Below are positions 6,414 to 13,779 of a stretch of 54,303 nucleotides of DNA, piece by piece. The DNA comes from a virus, in the IMG/VR virus record IMGVR_UViG_3300032313_000663, positions 1 through 54,303 of that record. One strand, 5' to 3'. The notes under the pieces are model-generated. The model did no database searches. It worked only from the letters and a program-made list of their open reading frames with translations, and was not told where the DNA came from. Made by a program: the position numbers and the translations under genes. Position 1 is the stretch's first letter; every line of letters starts with the position of its first letter.

Positions 6414-7420
6414 AAAAGGACATTCTCCAAGTCATTCAAGACCTACTGAAGCACCGCACGGAAGACGCTGGCTGCTACGAGTTCGTACTTGAGGCGTGGA
6501 TTGAGGAAGCTGCCGCCGAGATCGAACGGCTGCGAAGCGGTGCGACATGCCCGCACGTGCGCGGCACCGTGACGCAGCATTGCTCGCTGAACTTCACGCT
6601 CACCGACGGGGAGCGGGAGGCGGTGGAGGCAGCCGTCCGAATCATTGACGCCCATGACGACGAGATGGACGGGTTCCCGTCAGGTGCTGCTGCCACGCTC
6701 CGCAAGCTGCTGGGGAGAACGAATCATGACGCTGTGCCGGAAGCGAGAGCCGCAGAGCCTGAGTCCTCAGTGCCACTGGGGAGCGGTGCGGCACCGGCAA
6801 ATACACAGACTGCTCCACCATGCGTGGAGACAGATGACCCACCGTCGAAAGGCGAGGGGCTTCATATTTCAGATTCCAGAACGCGACTCTCCGAAGCCGA
6901 GGTTGACGCTCTGGAATACGTCGTTGAGGAAGGCCGCATCGCCTGCATGGATGATTACGGCATCCTGCGGTCGCTGCTCGTCAGGTTGCGACCGAAATGG
7001 GAGAGCGAATCGTATGAGAAAGGCGACGAAATACGCACCAACGCTACTACGATTCGGGACACTACACCGGCTGTGGGTAGTGTGCAGCGTGATCTTATCG
7101 AACGCCTGCGAAGGTGGGTGGTCGCCACTGATGCCGTTCCTGCCTCCGACCTGATGGACGAAGCTGCGGACGAGATTGAGCGTCTCCGCGAGGCCATCCG
7201 CAGCCTAGCCGACCAAGATGCCACGCGGTCTGTTCGGGGCGGCAACGTGACTGGCGAGATGGAGTGTCAAGTTTTATTGCAACAAAACTTGACCGACGAG
7301 GAGCGGGAGGCGATTGAGTGGTTTGCGGAAGTGCGAAAGCCGCTGACCAGATTGACTCAGAGCCACAGCCGCGAAAAATACAAAGACACGCTTTGCGGGT
7401 TGCTGGAGCGGCTGAAATGA
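6410..7420 (+). CDS. multi-module helical protein made of repeated units
   Basis: 336 residues, unrecognised overall, but visibly built from modules. Two copies of an EAAAEIERLR / EAADEIERLR helix, two of LTDGEREAVEA / LTDEEREAIEW each ending in a leucine-rich tail (TLRKLLGR, LCGLLERLK), and one LSEAEVDALEYVVEEGRIA ... LLVRLRP unit. The same units recur in the next genes, and the DNA is duplicated (6719-6746, 6876-7006, 7009-7087). It may be a fusion of formerly separate small genes. Flexible linkers are Pro/Ala/Glu-rich. Function unknown. Confidence 0.65.
   Translation: MKKDILQVIQDLLKHRTEDAGCYEFVLEAWIEEAAAEIERLRSGATCPHVRGTVTQHCSLNFTLTDGEREAVEAAVRIIDAHDDEMDGFPSGAAATLRKLLGRTNHDAVPEARAAEPESSVPLGSGAAPANTQTAPPCVETDDPPSKGEGLHISDSRTRLSEAEVDALEYVVEEGRIACMDDYGILRSLLVRLRPKWESESYEKGDEIRTNATTIRDTTPAVGSVQRDLIERLRRWVVATDAVPASDLMDEAADEIERLREAIRSLADQDATRSVRGGNVTGEMECQVLLQQNLTDEEREAIEWFAEVRKPLTRLTQSHSREKYKDTLCGLLERLK
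6719..6746 (+). repeat. 28-bp exact repeat, copy 1
   Basis: Identical to 7540-7567 and in the same frame (NHDAVPEA), part of a larger duplicated tract. Confidence 0.85.
6876..7006 (+). repeat. diverged duplicated tract, copy 1 (LSEAE module)
   Basis: Closely similar to about 7636-7784; both encode LSEAE-[VI]-DALEYVVEEGRIA and (L/I)RLRP. Copy 2 carries a short insertion (GRVGTI) after SRTR. Confidence 0.75.
7009..7087 (+). repeat. diverged duplicated tract, copy 1 (GSVQ module)
   Basis: 79 bases similar to 8054-8132 (both begin ATCGTATGAG and end GTGTGCAG). In copy 1 it follows the LSEAE module directly; in copy 2 it lies about 270 bases further on in another gene. Confidence 0.75.
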
Positions 7421-7791
7421 CTGACCGTGACTACTTCGCCGCCGCTGCCCTAACTCGCGGGATGGGAGTTCTTGGCCGTGAGCAGATTGCAAAATCGTGC
7501 TACGAAATGGCCGACGCCATGCTCAGAGAGCGGGAGCAAACGAATCATGACGCTGTGCCGGAAGCGATAGCCGATGGGCAGGGACGGGATAGCCCGGACA
7601 CTCCTGACCACGTTGGCACCGGCGACATTCCAGTTTCCAGAACGCGAGGACGGGTAGGCACAATACTATCCGAGGCCGAAATCGACGCTCTGGAATACGT
7701 CGTCGAAGAGGGCCGCATCGCCAGCATGGACGACTACGGCATACTGCGGTCGTGGTTGATCAGGCTGCGGCCGGAATGGGAGAACACATGA
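7417..7791 (+). CDS. LSEAE-module protein, unknown
   Basis: 124 residues. N-terminal YFAAAALTRGMGVLGREQIA helix pair, a linker containing NHDAVPEAIADG, then LSEAEIDALEYVVEEGRIAS and IRLRPEWE. The linker and module are duplicated from, or into, the gene at 6410. ATGA overlaps at both ends. Function unknown. Confidence 0.6.
   Translation: MTDRDYFAAAALTRGMGVLGREQIAKSCYEMADAMLREREQTNHDAVPEAIADGQGRDSPDTPDHVGTGDIPVSRTRGRVGTILSEAEIDALEYVVEEGRIASMDDYGILRSWLIRLRPEWENT
7540..7567 (+). repeat. 28-bp exact repeat, copy 2
   Basis: Identical to 6719-6746. Confidence 0.85.
7636..7784 (+). repeat. diverged duplicated tract, copy 2 (LSEAE module)
   Basis: Partner of 6876-7006. Confidence 0.75.
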
Positions 7792-8399
7792 CACGAGAAA
7801 TCGGCCCGGAACTCGCCGCCCGCATCCGGCACGTTGCAGATAGCCTAGAGGCTATTGTGCGTGGCGAAGTCGATAGCCCGAATCCGTTCGCCGCCGCCTA
7901 CGCCGTCTATGTCAACGGAGAGTACGACTCGTCATACGGCCCCGACGCTATTGATGAGGCTCTGGAGATTGCCGCCGACTGCAACGGCGAGGTTGTGCCG
8001 CTGTACCGTACACCGCAGGCAAACGCTACACCGGGCGAGTGTAGCGTTCCCGGATCGTATGAGGAAAGCGACGAAAAACGCACGAACACTAATACGAATC
8101 GGGACACTCCACCAATAGGGGGTAGTGTGCAGGAAGAGGGTACGGTCGGCATGGCTGACATCGCTTATGAGGCTGCTGAGAATCTGCAAGGCGTCTGCAA
8201 GACGTTCGATCAGTGGTCGCGGGAGACGGCTGGCGTGATGCACCGGCTGGCGCGGCATATCGAAATGCTGGAGTCGCGAGTTCCTTCCGACGCAGAGCGA
8301 GAGGCGATTTCAATGGCGTACAGTCGCCTCACGGCGGATGCCAAGTACGGCGAAGTCGCGGCAACACTGAAGGCATTGTTGGAGCGCGTGCGTAAATGA
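7788..8399 (+). CDS. modular protein with VVPLY motif, unknown
   Basis: 203 residues. N-terminal part ends in GEVVPLYRTP, a short motif that closes many small phage proteins; the middle carries the 79-bp duplicated tract; the C-terminal third has a helical unit and PSDAEREAISMAYSR ... TLKALLERVRK, the same closing unit seen at 6410 and 8649. Function unknown. ATGA coupling to neighbours. Confidence 0.6.
   Translation: MTREIGPELAARIRHVADSLEAIVRGEVDSPNPFAAAYAVYVNGEYDSSYGPDAIDEALEIAADCNGEVVPLYRTPQANATPGECSVPGSYEESDEKRTNTNTNRDTPPIGGSVQEEGTVGMADIAYEAAENLQGVCKTFDQWSRETAGVMHRLARHIEMLESRVPSDAEREAISMAYSRLTADAKYGEVAATLKALLERVRK
8054..8132 (+). repeat. diverged duplicated tract, copy 2 (GSVQ module)
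   Basis: Partner of 7009-7087. Confidence 0.75.
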
Positions 8400-8638
8400 C
8401 ATCCAAACGGAAACCCATTGCGTGGTGCGTTGTAGACGAAAAGCGTTCGCCCATTCACCTATCGCACGTCTACAGAACAAAAGCAGAAGCCATGTGGTGG
8501 GGCGATTTCATTGCTGGCTATAGCGGCGAGCCGGTGCGGGTTATGCCGTTGTGCGCAGGGTTATCGATAGTGTTTCCGCCGAGAGGAAAGAAACAAAAAG
8601 GGCCGACAAAACTGTGGATTCCAAAACGTGTTTTGTAA
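8396..8638 (+). CDS. small protein, unknown
   Basis: 80 residues. KPIAWCVVDEKRSPIHLSHV then KAEAMWWGDFIAGYSGEPVR and VMPL resembles a shortened form of the AW...D...A...VVPLY proteins on either side. Lysine-rich C-terminal tail. ATGA overlap upstream. Function unknown. Confidence 0.6.
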   Translation: MTSKRKPIAWCVVDEKRSPIHLSHVYRTKAEAMWWGDFIAGYSGEPVRVMPLCAGLSIVFPPRGKKQKGPTKLWIPKRVL

Positions 8639-8648
8639 GGTGTGCGAA

Positions 8649-9035
8649 ATGAGCAAAGAACCCGCCGCATGGCTCGCCGTTGCCACTGATGGCAGCGAAA
8701 GCTCTGCCGTATACATTCTGAAAGAGCAGGCAGACGCCGCCGCCAGAGAGTGGGGCTGGACGGTCGTCCCGCTCTATGCGTTGCCATCACGGCGGGCTGA
8801 AGACGAAATCGCCATTGAAGCAGCGTGGGAACGCACCGGGCTAAAGCCCACATGGCCCGACGACGAGCCGGGGTGCGGCGTGAAGTATGCCCACGCGATG
8901 GCGGATGAGATTCTGCGGCTCCGTCTTACCGCAGAGGAGCGGGAGGCGGTTGAGGCGGCTATCTTCTCGTCTGAAGTGGAGGGCGAAAGGTTTTACGCCG
9001 CCACGCTTCGCTCGCTGCTGGAGCGGCTGAAATGA
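8649..9035 (+). CDS. VVPLY-type modular protein, unknown
   Basis: 128 residues. EPAAWLAVATDGSESSAVYI, AAREWGWTVVPLYALP, then LTAEEREAVEAAIFSS and TLRSLLERLK. It therefore joins the VVPLY unit and the EEREAVE...LLERLK unit that occur separately nearby. Start ATG 8649 is preceded by a weak AAGGTGTG. Function unknown. Confidence 0.6.
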   Translation: MSKEPAAWLAVATDGSESSAVYILKEQADAAAREWGWTVVPLYALPSRRAEDEIAIEAAWERTGLKPTWPDDEPGCGVKYAHAMADEILRLRLTAEEREAVEAAIFSSEVEGERFYAATLRSLLERLK

Positions 9036-9130
9036 ACCGAGGCGTGTGCCATAGGTGTGCAGGCCGATGGATGCGGTGCTGGAAGTGCCAAGTTGGCACG
9101 CTCCGCTCCCTGCTGGAGCGACTTAAATGA
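9032..9130 (+). CDS. tiny zinc-knuckle ORF with copied C-terminal module
   Basis: 32 residues. CHRCAG ... MRCWKC gives two CxxC pairs, and the ending TLRSLLERLK is identical in sequence to the end of the gene just upstream. Both its start and stop are exact ATGA overlaps (9032-9035 and 9127-9130), which argues that it is translated rather than being a gap. It could alternatively be the remnant of a duplicated gene whose middle was lost. Confidence 0.55.
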   Translation: MNRGVCHRCAGRWMRCWKCQVGTLRSLLERLK

Positions 9131-9609
9131 ACACCATCGACCGACGGGCTTACGAGGGAGACATCGTCTCTCGGCTTCGCCACTGGCGCGGGCTGCACCT
9201 CGCTCACAGCGGTGAGCTTTTCGAGGAGGCGGCTAATGAGATCGCTCGCCTTCGCGGTGACGCGCAGGTTGCGAGACTGCGTCTAGAAGCGGCGCAGGGA
9301 GAGAACGCCACGCTCACCGTTCCGTGGAGCGTCGCGGCTTCGACGAGCCACGCCAGCTACTACTCTGCCCCGGTGCTTCCAAAGGGATTCGAGCCGATCA
9401 GGCTCGACGGATGGATGCCGACGAGCCAGCGTCTCCCTCCAGACGGCGAGACCGTCCTCTGGTATGCCCCTGAAGACAAGTTCTGCAAGTGGCTGTTGGG
9501 CAAAAAAGAAGGCGGAGGCCTTGACTGGGGCGGCGATCTGAACAGCCCGCTCACCGTATACACGCACTGGCGACATCTTCCGGGTCCGCCGCCGCCGTCC
9601 GTAAAATGA
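9127..9609 (+). CDS. DUF551-like protein
   Basis: 160 residues. N-terminal helical part with LFEEAANEIARLRGDAQVAR (coiled coil related to the EIERLR units upstream), then GWMPTSQRLPPDGETVLWYA and, at the end, VYTHWRHLPGPPP: the opening W-P-S-x-RLP and closing THW--LP-PP of a DUF551 domain. Function unknown. Paralogue of the 5062 protein in this domain. Confidence 0.7.
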   Translation: MNTIDRRAYEGDIVSRLRHWRGLHLAHSGELFEEAANEIARLRGDAQVARLRLEAAQGENATLTVPWSVAASTSHASYYSAPVLPKGFEPIRLDGWMPTSQRLPPDGETVLWYAPEDKFCKWLLGKKEGGGLDWGGDLNSPLTVYTHWRHLPGPPPPSVK

Positions 9610-9615
9610 ACGTAG

Positions 9616-10305
9616 ATGCCCAAGCCACAACGAGTGAAAAAGTCTCGACCGAAGCAGCCGATAGACATCGAGCCGCTTCGCGAAGTCGAGGTCACGCCGC
9701 TCAACCGACAGCAAGACGCTGCCCTCAAGGCTATGTCTCGCTCGTCGATCTCGTTTCTTCTCGGCCCGGCCGGGACGGGCAAGACTCATCTCGCGTGCGG
9801 CTATGCTGCACGGTGCGTGGCTGACGGGCGTTTCGAGAGGATCATTCTCACACGTCCGATCGTCGAGGCTGGCGAGTCTCTCGGCTATCTGCCCGGCACG
9901 TTCGAGGAAAAAGCGGCTCCGTATCTGTTGCCGATCCACGACGCGCTCGATGCCGTGGCCGGTCGCACGGGTCGGCGTCGCGAGCAGATGCGTGCCGTTC
10001 TGCAAGTCGCGCCGCTCGCCTACATGCGAGGCCGCACGTTCAACCGCTCGATCATCGTCGTCGATGAGTCTCAGAACTGCACGCTCTCGCAGTTGAAACT
10101 CGTGATCTCAAGACTGGGCCGAGACTCGCAGATGATCCTGACTGGCGACCTCTCGCAGAGCGACCTTCGCAACCACGAACAGGCTCTCGGAACGGTAGTC
10201 AATAAACTTGAAGGCCTGCCGGGAGTCACCGTTTTCCGTTTCGACTCGACCGGGATTGTCCGCCACCCGATTCTTCAGGGTGTGCTGGATCGCCTCGAAA
10301 AATAG
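9616..10305 (+). CDS. phoH: PhoH-like ATPase
   Basis: 229 residues. Walker A GPAGTGKT at about 50-57, ILTRPIVEAGESLGYLPG in the middle and Walker B IIVVDESQNC are hallmark motifs of the PhoH family; TGDLSQSDL supplies the sensor-like motif. Length fits the short phage PhoH form lacking the N-terminal PIN domain. PhoH proteins bind ATP and have been linked to RNA handling; the phage role is not settled. Last gene of the early operon, followed by a terminator. Confidence 0.9.
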   Translation: MPKPQRVKKSRPKQPIDIEPLREVEVTPLNRQQDAALKAMSRSSISFLLGPAGTGKTHLACGYAARCVADGRFERIILTRPIVEAGESLGYLPGTFEEKAAPYLLPIHDALDAVAGRTGRRREQMRAVLQVAPLAYMRGRTFNRSIIVVDESQNCTLSQLKLVISRLGRDSQMILTGDLSQSDLRNHEQALGTVVNKLEGLPGVTVFRFDSTGIVRHPILQGVLDRLEK

Positions 10306-10320
10306 GCGTTTTTCGCTTTT
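10291..10320 (+). terminator. rho-independent terminator after phoH
   Basis: CGCCT (10291-10295) pairs with AGGCG (10304-10308) and is followed by TTTTTCGCTTTT. It overlaps the phoH stop codon and precedes promoter P1. Confidence 0.65.
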
Positions 10321-10330
10321 GTGTCATAGC
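10321..10330 (+). promoter_or_regulatory. GTGTCATAGC upstream box
   Basis: The same 10 bases occur at 17023-17032 and, with one change (GCGTCATAGC), at 17850-17859, each just upstream of an operator promoter. Possible activator or UP-type site. Confidence 0.4.
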
Positions 10331-10343
10331 GAGAGACTTACAC

Positions 10344-10372
10344 TTGACAATAGACTGACCTCAGTCTACCAT
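10344..10372 (+). promoter_or_regulatory. promoter P1 with operator in spacer
   Basis: TTGACA, 17-base spacer, TACCAT. The spacer holds AGACTGA-CC-TCAGTCT (10352-10367), a 7+2+7 inverted repeat reaching the first base of the -10. The start codon at 10415 is 43 bases after the -10, as in P5, P6 and P7. The sequence from -35 to +10 is nearly identical to P7. Confidence 0.85.
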
Positions 10373-10414
10373 AGGGGCACAGTCGAAATCACCCCTCAGC
10401 AAAGGAGTCCACCA

Positions 10415-11500
10415 GTGAACACAACTCTCGCCGCTCCCGCATGGAAGTCTTACTGCGTCGGCACCATCGTCCGCCTCGACGACGGCCGCAACTTCCAGAT
10501 CAACGAGATCAGCATTGTCCATACGGACCGTGGCTACAACTCCCGCCGGTTCACGCTCTCCGGCCCCGGCGGCAAGACGGTGGTCAAGAGCAGCCGTGGA
10601 ATCACCCTCTGGGTGGCAGGCTTGGAGAACGATCGGGGCGAGCCGACGCCCGCCCCGAAGCCGATCGCCAAGCCTCCGGTCTCGCCGGTCGTCACGACGG
10701 CGGGCAAGATTCAGCACGCCTACTTCGAGGCCTTGCTGCGGATCGTCAAGGCACGTCGCAACTCGTGGCTCTGCGGCCCGGCGGGCAGCGGTAAGACGAC
10801 GTCGGCCAGCGAGGTGGCGAAGCTTCTCGGCCTGCGTTTCTTTGCCAAGTCTGTCGGCCCGCAGGTGACCGAGTCGAGCCTGCTCGGCTATCAGGACGCC
10901 AACGGTAAGACTGTCCGGACGCAGCTTCGCGAGGCTTTCGAGCATGGGGGCGTCTTCCTGCTCGACGAGGTCGATGCCGCCTCGCCTGCCGTGCTGGTCG
11001 TGATCAACGCCCTGCTCGCCAACGGCGAGGCTTCCTTCCCCGACGCGGTCGTCGAGAAGCATCCGGACTTCGTGTTGATCGCCGGGGCGAACACGATCGG
11101 CCTCGGTGCGGATCGCCAGTACGTGGGACGTCAGCAGATCGACGCTGCCACGCTCGATCGGTTCGTCCTGCTCGACTGGCCCTACGATCCCCGGATCGAG
11201 GCGGCTGCGGCTGGCGTGGCCGTGTCGGCTGTGTCGGCATCCGTCTGCCCCTCCCCTTTCCGCTTCGAGGGCGAGGACGGTGCGGAGGCTCGCTGCTACA
11301 AGTACGTAGAGCGGGTCGTCGCGATCCGCAACGCCGTGGCGGGCTTCGGCAAGGCGGTCCGCGTGATCGTCAGCCCCCGCGCCTCGATCAACGGCACTGC
11401 CCTGATCCGGCAGGGCTTCTCGATCGACGATGCCCTGAACCTCTGCGTCTGGAAAGGTCTGGATACGGACACCCGGAAGAAGATCGAGGGGGCTTGCTAA
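10415..11500 (+). CDS. MoxR/CobS-type AAA+ ATPase
   Basis: 361 residues from GTG 10415 (AAAGGAG ten bases upstream). The N-terminal ~90 residues form a beta-rich unit (GTIVRLDDGRNFQINEIS). The AAA+ domain follows a proline-rich linker: Walker A GPAGSGKTT (about 128-136), Walker B VFLLDEVDAA, sensor-1 region LIAGANT and TLDRFVLLDWPYD. This is the pattern of MoxR/CobS ATPases, which act as remodelling motors usually paired with a vWA-domain partner. The next gene may be such a partner. First gene behind promoter P1. Confidence 0.85.
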   Translation: MNTTLAAPAWKSYCVGTIVRLDDGRNFQINEISIVHTDRGYNSRRFTLSGPGGKTVVKSSRGITLWVAGLENDRGEPTPAPKPIAKPPVSPVVTTAGKIQHAYFEALLRIVKARRNSWLCGPAGSGKTTSASEVAKLLGLRFFAKSVGPQVTESSLLGYQDANGKTVRTQLREAFEHGGVFLLDEVDAASPAVLVVINALLANGEASFPDAVVEKHPDFVLIAGANTIGLGADRQYVGRQQIDAATLDRFVLLDWPYDPRIEAAAAGVAVSAVSASVCPSPFRFEGEDGAEARCYKYVERVVAIRNAVAGFGKAVRVIVSPRASINGTALIRQGFSIDDALNLCVWKGLDTDTRKKIEGAC

Positions 11501-11522
11501 ACTACGGACCTCCGTGTATACT
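11494..11522 (+). promoter_or_regulatory. promoter P2 with operator in spacer
   Basis: TTGCTA, 17 bases, TATACT. Spacer operator ACGGA-CC-TCCGT (11504-11515), perfect 5+2+5 inverted repeat. The -35 overlaps the stop of the MoxR gene. Start codon of the next gene is 34 bases after the -10. Confidence 0.8.
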
Positions 11523-11555
11523 CAACCACCACCCCGCCAATCAGGAGACTTACCA

Positions 11556-12368
11556 GTGAAGATCGTTCAGAAGAATTTCGAGTCGTTCGACGAGTTCGTC
11601 GCCCAGTCGCTCGTGGTCCCGGCCAACTGCCGGTCGAGCCGCCGCACCAACTCGCCAAGCTTTCACGGCACGGCGAACTTTGAGGAGGCCGTCGCGATCG
11701 CTCGCACCGGCTGGCCGGAGGGGGCCAAGAGGGCGGTCGAGATCGGTGCCAGCGTGTCGTCTGCGGTTCGCGACGTGATCAATGCAAACGCCTCCGGCTA
11801 CGCTTGGGACGTCGCTGGGCAGTTCATCGACATCGGCCGATATCTAACCGGAGAGCCCGAGTGCTTCGGCACGACGATCGAGGAAACGGACGCGATCAAG
11901 AGCCCGGTCATTAAGCTCGTGGTCAACTTGTCGGCGAGTGCGTCTGTCGGTGCCGACACGCTGGTGGCTCGTGGAGTGGCCGTCGTCGCAGCCGTCGATA
12001 TCCTCGAAGCGGCGGGTCGTCGCGTTGAGGTCGTGGCAGCGACGGCTCACTGCTCGTACAGCACCCAGCTTGAGATTCGCATTCCGGTCAAGTCTGCCGG
12101 TCAGCCGCTCGACATCGACCGTCTGGCGTTCTGCTTGGCTCACCCGTCGTGCTACCGTCGCCTGATCTGGAGCATCTCGGAGCAGCACGGCGTGCTGCCC
12201 TCCGCCTGCACACCAGAGAGCGTGACCCCGGAGGGCGACGAGATCGCCACCCGGCACTTCTACGGTGCCGTCGACAAGTCTCGCCTGCTCGATGAGATCA
12301 AGTGGATTTGCGACCAGTGCGGAGTCGAGATTCCGCAGAAACAGATCGACGCTCTGGCCGCAGCCTGA
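11556..12368 (+). CDS. possible vWA-like partner of the MoxR ATPase (DUF7192-like)
   Basis: 270 residues from GTG 11556 (AGGAGACTTACCA upstream). CRSSRRTNSPSFHGTANFEE and AVAIARTGWPEGAKRAVEIG form a conserved phage N-terminal pattern (S/R-rich, F-GT, EA--LA--GW-EG) that I recall as DUF7192. The centre, VKLVVNLSASASVGADTLVA followed by RGVAVVAAVDILEAAGRRVE, resembles the first strand and helix of a vWA domain with the metal motif DxSxS changed to NxSxS. MoxR ATPases typically work with vWA proteins, and the gene is adjacent. The vWA reading is inference; gene reality is certain. Confidence 0.75.
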   Translation: MKIVQKNFESFDEFVAQSLVVPANCRSSRRTNSPSFHGTANFEEAVAIARTGWPEGAKRAVEIGASVSSAVRDVINANASGYAWDVAGQFIDIGRYLTGEPECFGTTIEETDAIKSPVIKLVVNLSASASVGADTLVARGVAVVAAVDILEAAGRRVEVVAATAHCSYSTQLEIRIPVKSAGQPLDIDRLAFCLAHPSCYRRLIWSISEQHGVLPSACTPESVTPEGDEIATRHFYGAVDKSRLLDEIKWICDQCGVEIPQKQIDALAAA

Positions 12369-12380
12369 TTGTCTGGATAC
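12368..12380 (+). promoter_or_regulatory. ATTGTCTGGATAC box
   Basis: GTMYGGANNC box directly after the stop of the 11556 gene; continues as CGTCACC. The ATG is 29 bases beyond the box. No -35 hexamer at normal distance. Confidence 0.5.
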
Positions 12381-12408
12381 CGTCACCGCCAGCCGAGGAG
12401 ACTAAGCA

Positions 12409-12657
12409 ATGCACCAGATCAAACCGACGACATCGTTCGCAGGGACGCCGCGAGACCGGATGGCAGACGCACTGGCGTCAGTCGCCAACGCTCTCGAAGC
12501 GGCTCAGAGGCTCATGGGCGAGGCGACTCCCCACGGGCGTGACTACCGTGATCAATCGCAGTGGGCGATCGATCGCAGCGAGTCGGATCGTCGCATCCGT
12601 CTCGTCGAGGAGTTGGTGCGGCAATACTGGGCCGAGGCAGTCTCGGCCCAAGAGTGA
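12409..12657 (+). CDS. small helical protein, unknown
   Basis: 82 residues, Ala/Glu/Arg-rich helices (DRMADALASVANALEAAQRL ... RLVEELVRQYWAEAVSAQE). ATG 12409, with GAGGAG upstream. Not recognised. Confidence 0.65.
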   Translation: MHQIKPTTSFAGTPRDRMADALASVANALEAAQRLMGEATPHGRDYRDQSQWAIDRSESDRRIRLVEELVRQYWAEAVSAQE

Positions 12658-12683
12658 TCAAACATCAACGAAAGGGACAAGAC

Positions 12684-12911
12684 ATGGGTGCCATACTTCG
12701 ATGGGGGACGGTGCAGATCAACAGGCAACAGGTCGATGCGGCCTGTGAGTTTTTTGCGGACGATCCGTATGCGGCGCACCGTGTTCGCAAAGACGCGGAG
12801 GACTACGCCGGGTACTGGTTCAATGTTGAGCTACCAGCGGACGATGCTCGCAAGCTTGCGGCGTTCTTCGGGAAGGCGTGCTACGAGCGGGATGGCAGCG
12901 TTGGCAACTGA
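12684..12911 (+). CDS. small protein, unknown
   Basis: 75 residues, mixed alpha/beta (ILRWGTVQINRQQVDAACEF ... AEDYAGYWFNVELPADDARK). AAAGGGACAAGAC precedes the ATG. Not recognised. Confidence 0.65.
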   Translation: MGAILRWGTVQINRQQVDAACEFFADDPYAAHRVRKDAEDYAGYWFNVELPADDARKLAAFFGKACYERDGSVGN

Positions 12912-12923
12912 GGAGACTTACTT

Positions 12924-13115
12924 GTGAAGACATACAGACTTCGAGACGTCCGCTACTGGTGCGACCGCGAGACTCGCGTCTGGTGGGCGGCGCGGTATGA
13001 CGCCGACGGCAACCAGATCGGGGACGCGATTCATGCGGCCACGTTCGACGGCATCCGCCGGGAGATCGACGCCTGCCTTGTCGAGAATTCCGAAAAAACC
13101 CCAAAATCACCGTGA
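12924..13115 (+). CDS. small protein, unknown
   Basis: 63 residues from GTG, with GAGGAGACTTACTT before it. RDVRYWCDRETRVWWAARYD is a tryptophan-rich, beta-like core. Last gene of the operon started by P2; promoter P3 follows. Confidence 0.6.
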   Translation: MKTYRLRDVRYWCDRETRVWWAARYDADGNQIGDAIHAATFDGIRREIDACLVENSEKTPKSP

Positions 13116-13125
13116 TTTAGACCAC

Positions 13126-13154
13126 TTGCAATGTACGGAGGTCCGTGCTATAAT
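13126..13154 (+). promoter_or_regulatory. promoter P3 with operator in spacer
   Basis: TTGCAA, 17 bases, consensus TATAAT. Spacer operator ACGGA-GG-TCCGT (13135-13146), the only site with a GG centre apart from P7. Start codon 44 bases after the -10. Confidence 0.85.
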
Positions 13155-13197
13155 GCAGGGGTCGAGACGAGACACCAGCCACAAAGGAGACTTACCA

Positions 13198-13545
13198 GTG
13201 AACAACGAAACTTACGGCGTGACAGCCAAGCGGATCGCGAAGGGCAGCAAGAAGGTCGTGGTCGTGACGTTCGCCGACGGGAGCCAGAAGACCCTCGGCG
13301 GGGCAAGGGCTGAGCGGGCCACTGCCGTGGTTATCTGCCAGAGTGCAAGGCCCGATTGGGGCGGCACAGAAGGCCACTGGGCGTACAATCTGCACGTCGT
13401 CGGTCTGCGGTCGGACGCCTCGAAAGCGGCGGCTGAGGCTCGCGGGCTGCTTCACCCGGCACCGCCCCGCCCCAGCCGCGTGGACCGCAACCCCTCTCCC
13501 CGCCCCCCGGCCCTCAAGGCCGCAGCCATCACGGTCGAAGACTGA
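13198..13545 (+). CDS. small protein, unknown
   Basis: 115 residues, GTG start behind AAAGGAGACTTACCA. Beta-rich core (KKVVVVTFADGSQKTLGGAR, HWAYNLHVVGLRSDASKAAA), then a proline/arginine-rich low-complexity tail (residues ~85-108). Not recognised. Sole gene between P3 and P4. Confidence 0.6.
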   Translation: MNNETYGVTAKRIAKGSKKVVVVTFADGSQKTLGGARAERATAVVICQSARPDWGGTEGHWAYNLHVVGLRSDASKAAAEARGLLHPAPPRPSRVDRNPSPRPPALKAAAITVED

Positions 13546-13549
13546 CCAC

Positions 13550-13578
13550 TTGACACTGTTCGGACCTCAGCATATACT
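13550..13578 (+). promoter_or_regulatory. promoter P4 with operator, for a leaderless message
   Basis: TTGACA, 17 bases, TATACT. Spacer operator TCGGA-CC-TCAGC (13560-13571), an imperfect inverted repeat. Only six bases separate the -10 from the ATG at 13585, so the expected transcription start falls on the start codon and no ribosome site is present. Confidence 0.8.
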
Positions 13579-13584
13579 TCCGTC

Positions 13585-13779
13585 ATGAGCAACATCACCA
13601 AGCAACTCGAAAAACTCGCAGCCGCCCCGGCGGGCACGCTGCGTCGGATCGCCAAGACGTGGGTCTTGTTCGTTCCGAAAAGCTACGGAGCCGCTCGATT
13701 CAGCATCGACGGCCAAGAGTTCGACATCGACGGTGCGGTCGCGAGACTCACCCAGACCAACGAAGGAGACGCCAAGTGA
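13585..13779 (+). CDS. small protein from a leaderless message, unknown
   Basis: 64 residues (SNITKQLEKLAAAPAGTLRR, then KSYGAARFSIDGQEFDIDGA). The ATG lies six bases after the -10 of P4, so translation should be leaderless, unlike the neighbours, which have AAAGGAG. Next gene overlaps by 4 bases (GTGA). Not recognised. Confidence 0.65.
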   Translation: MSNITKQLEKLAAAPAGTLRRIAKTWVLFVPKSYGAARFSIDGQEFDIDGAVARLTQTNEGDAK

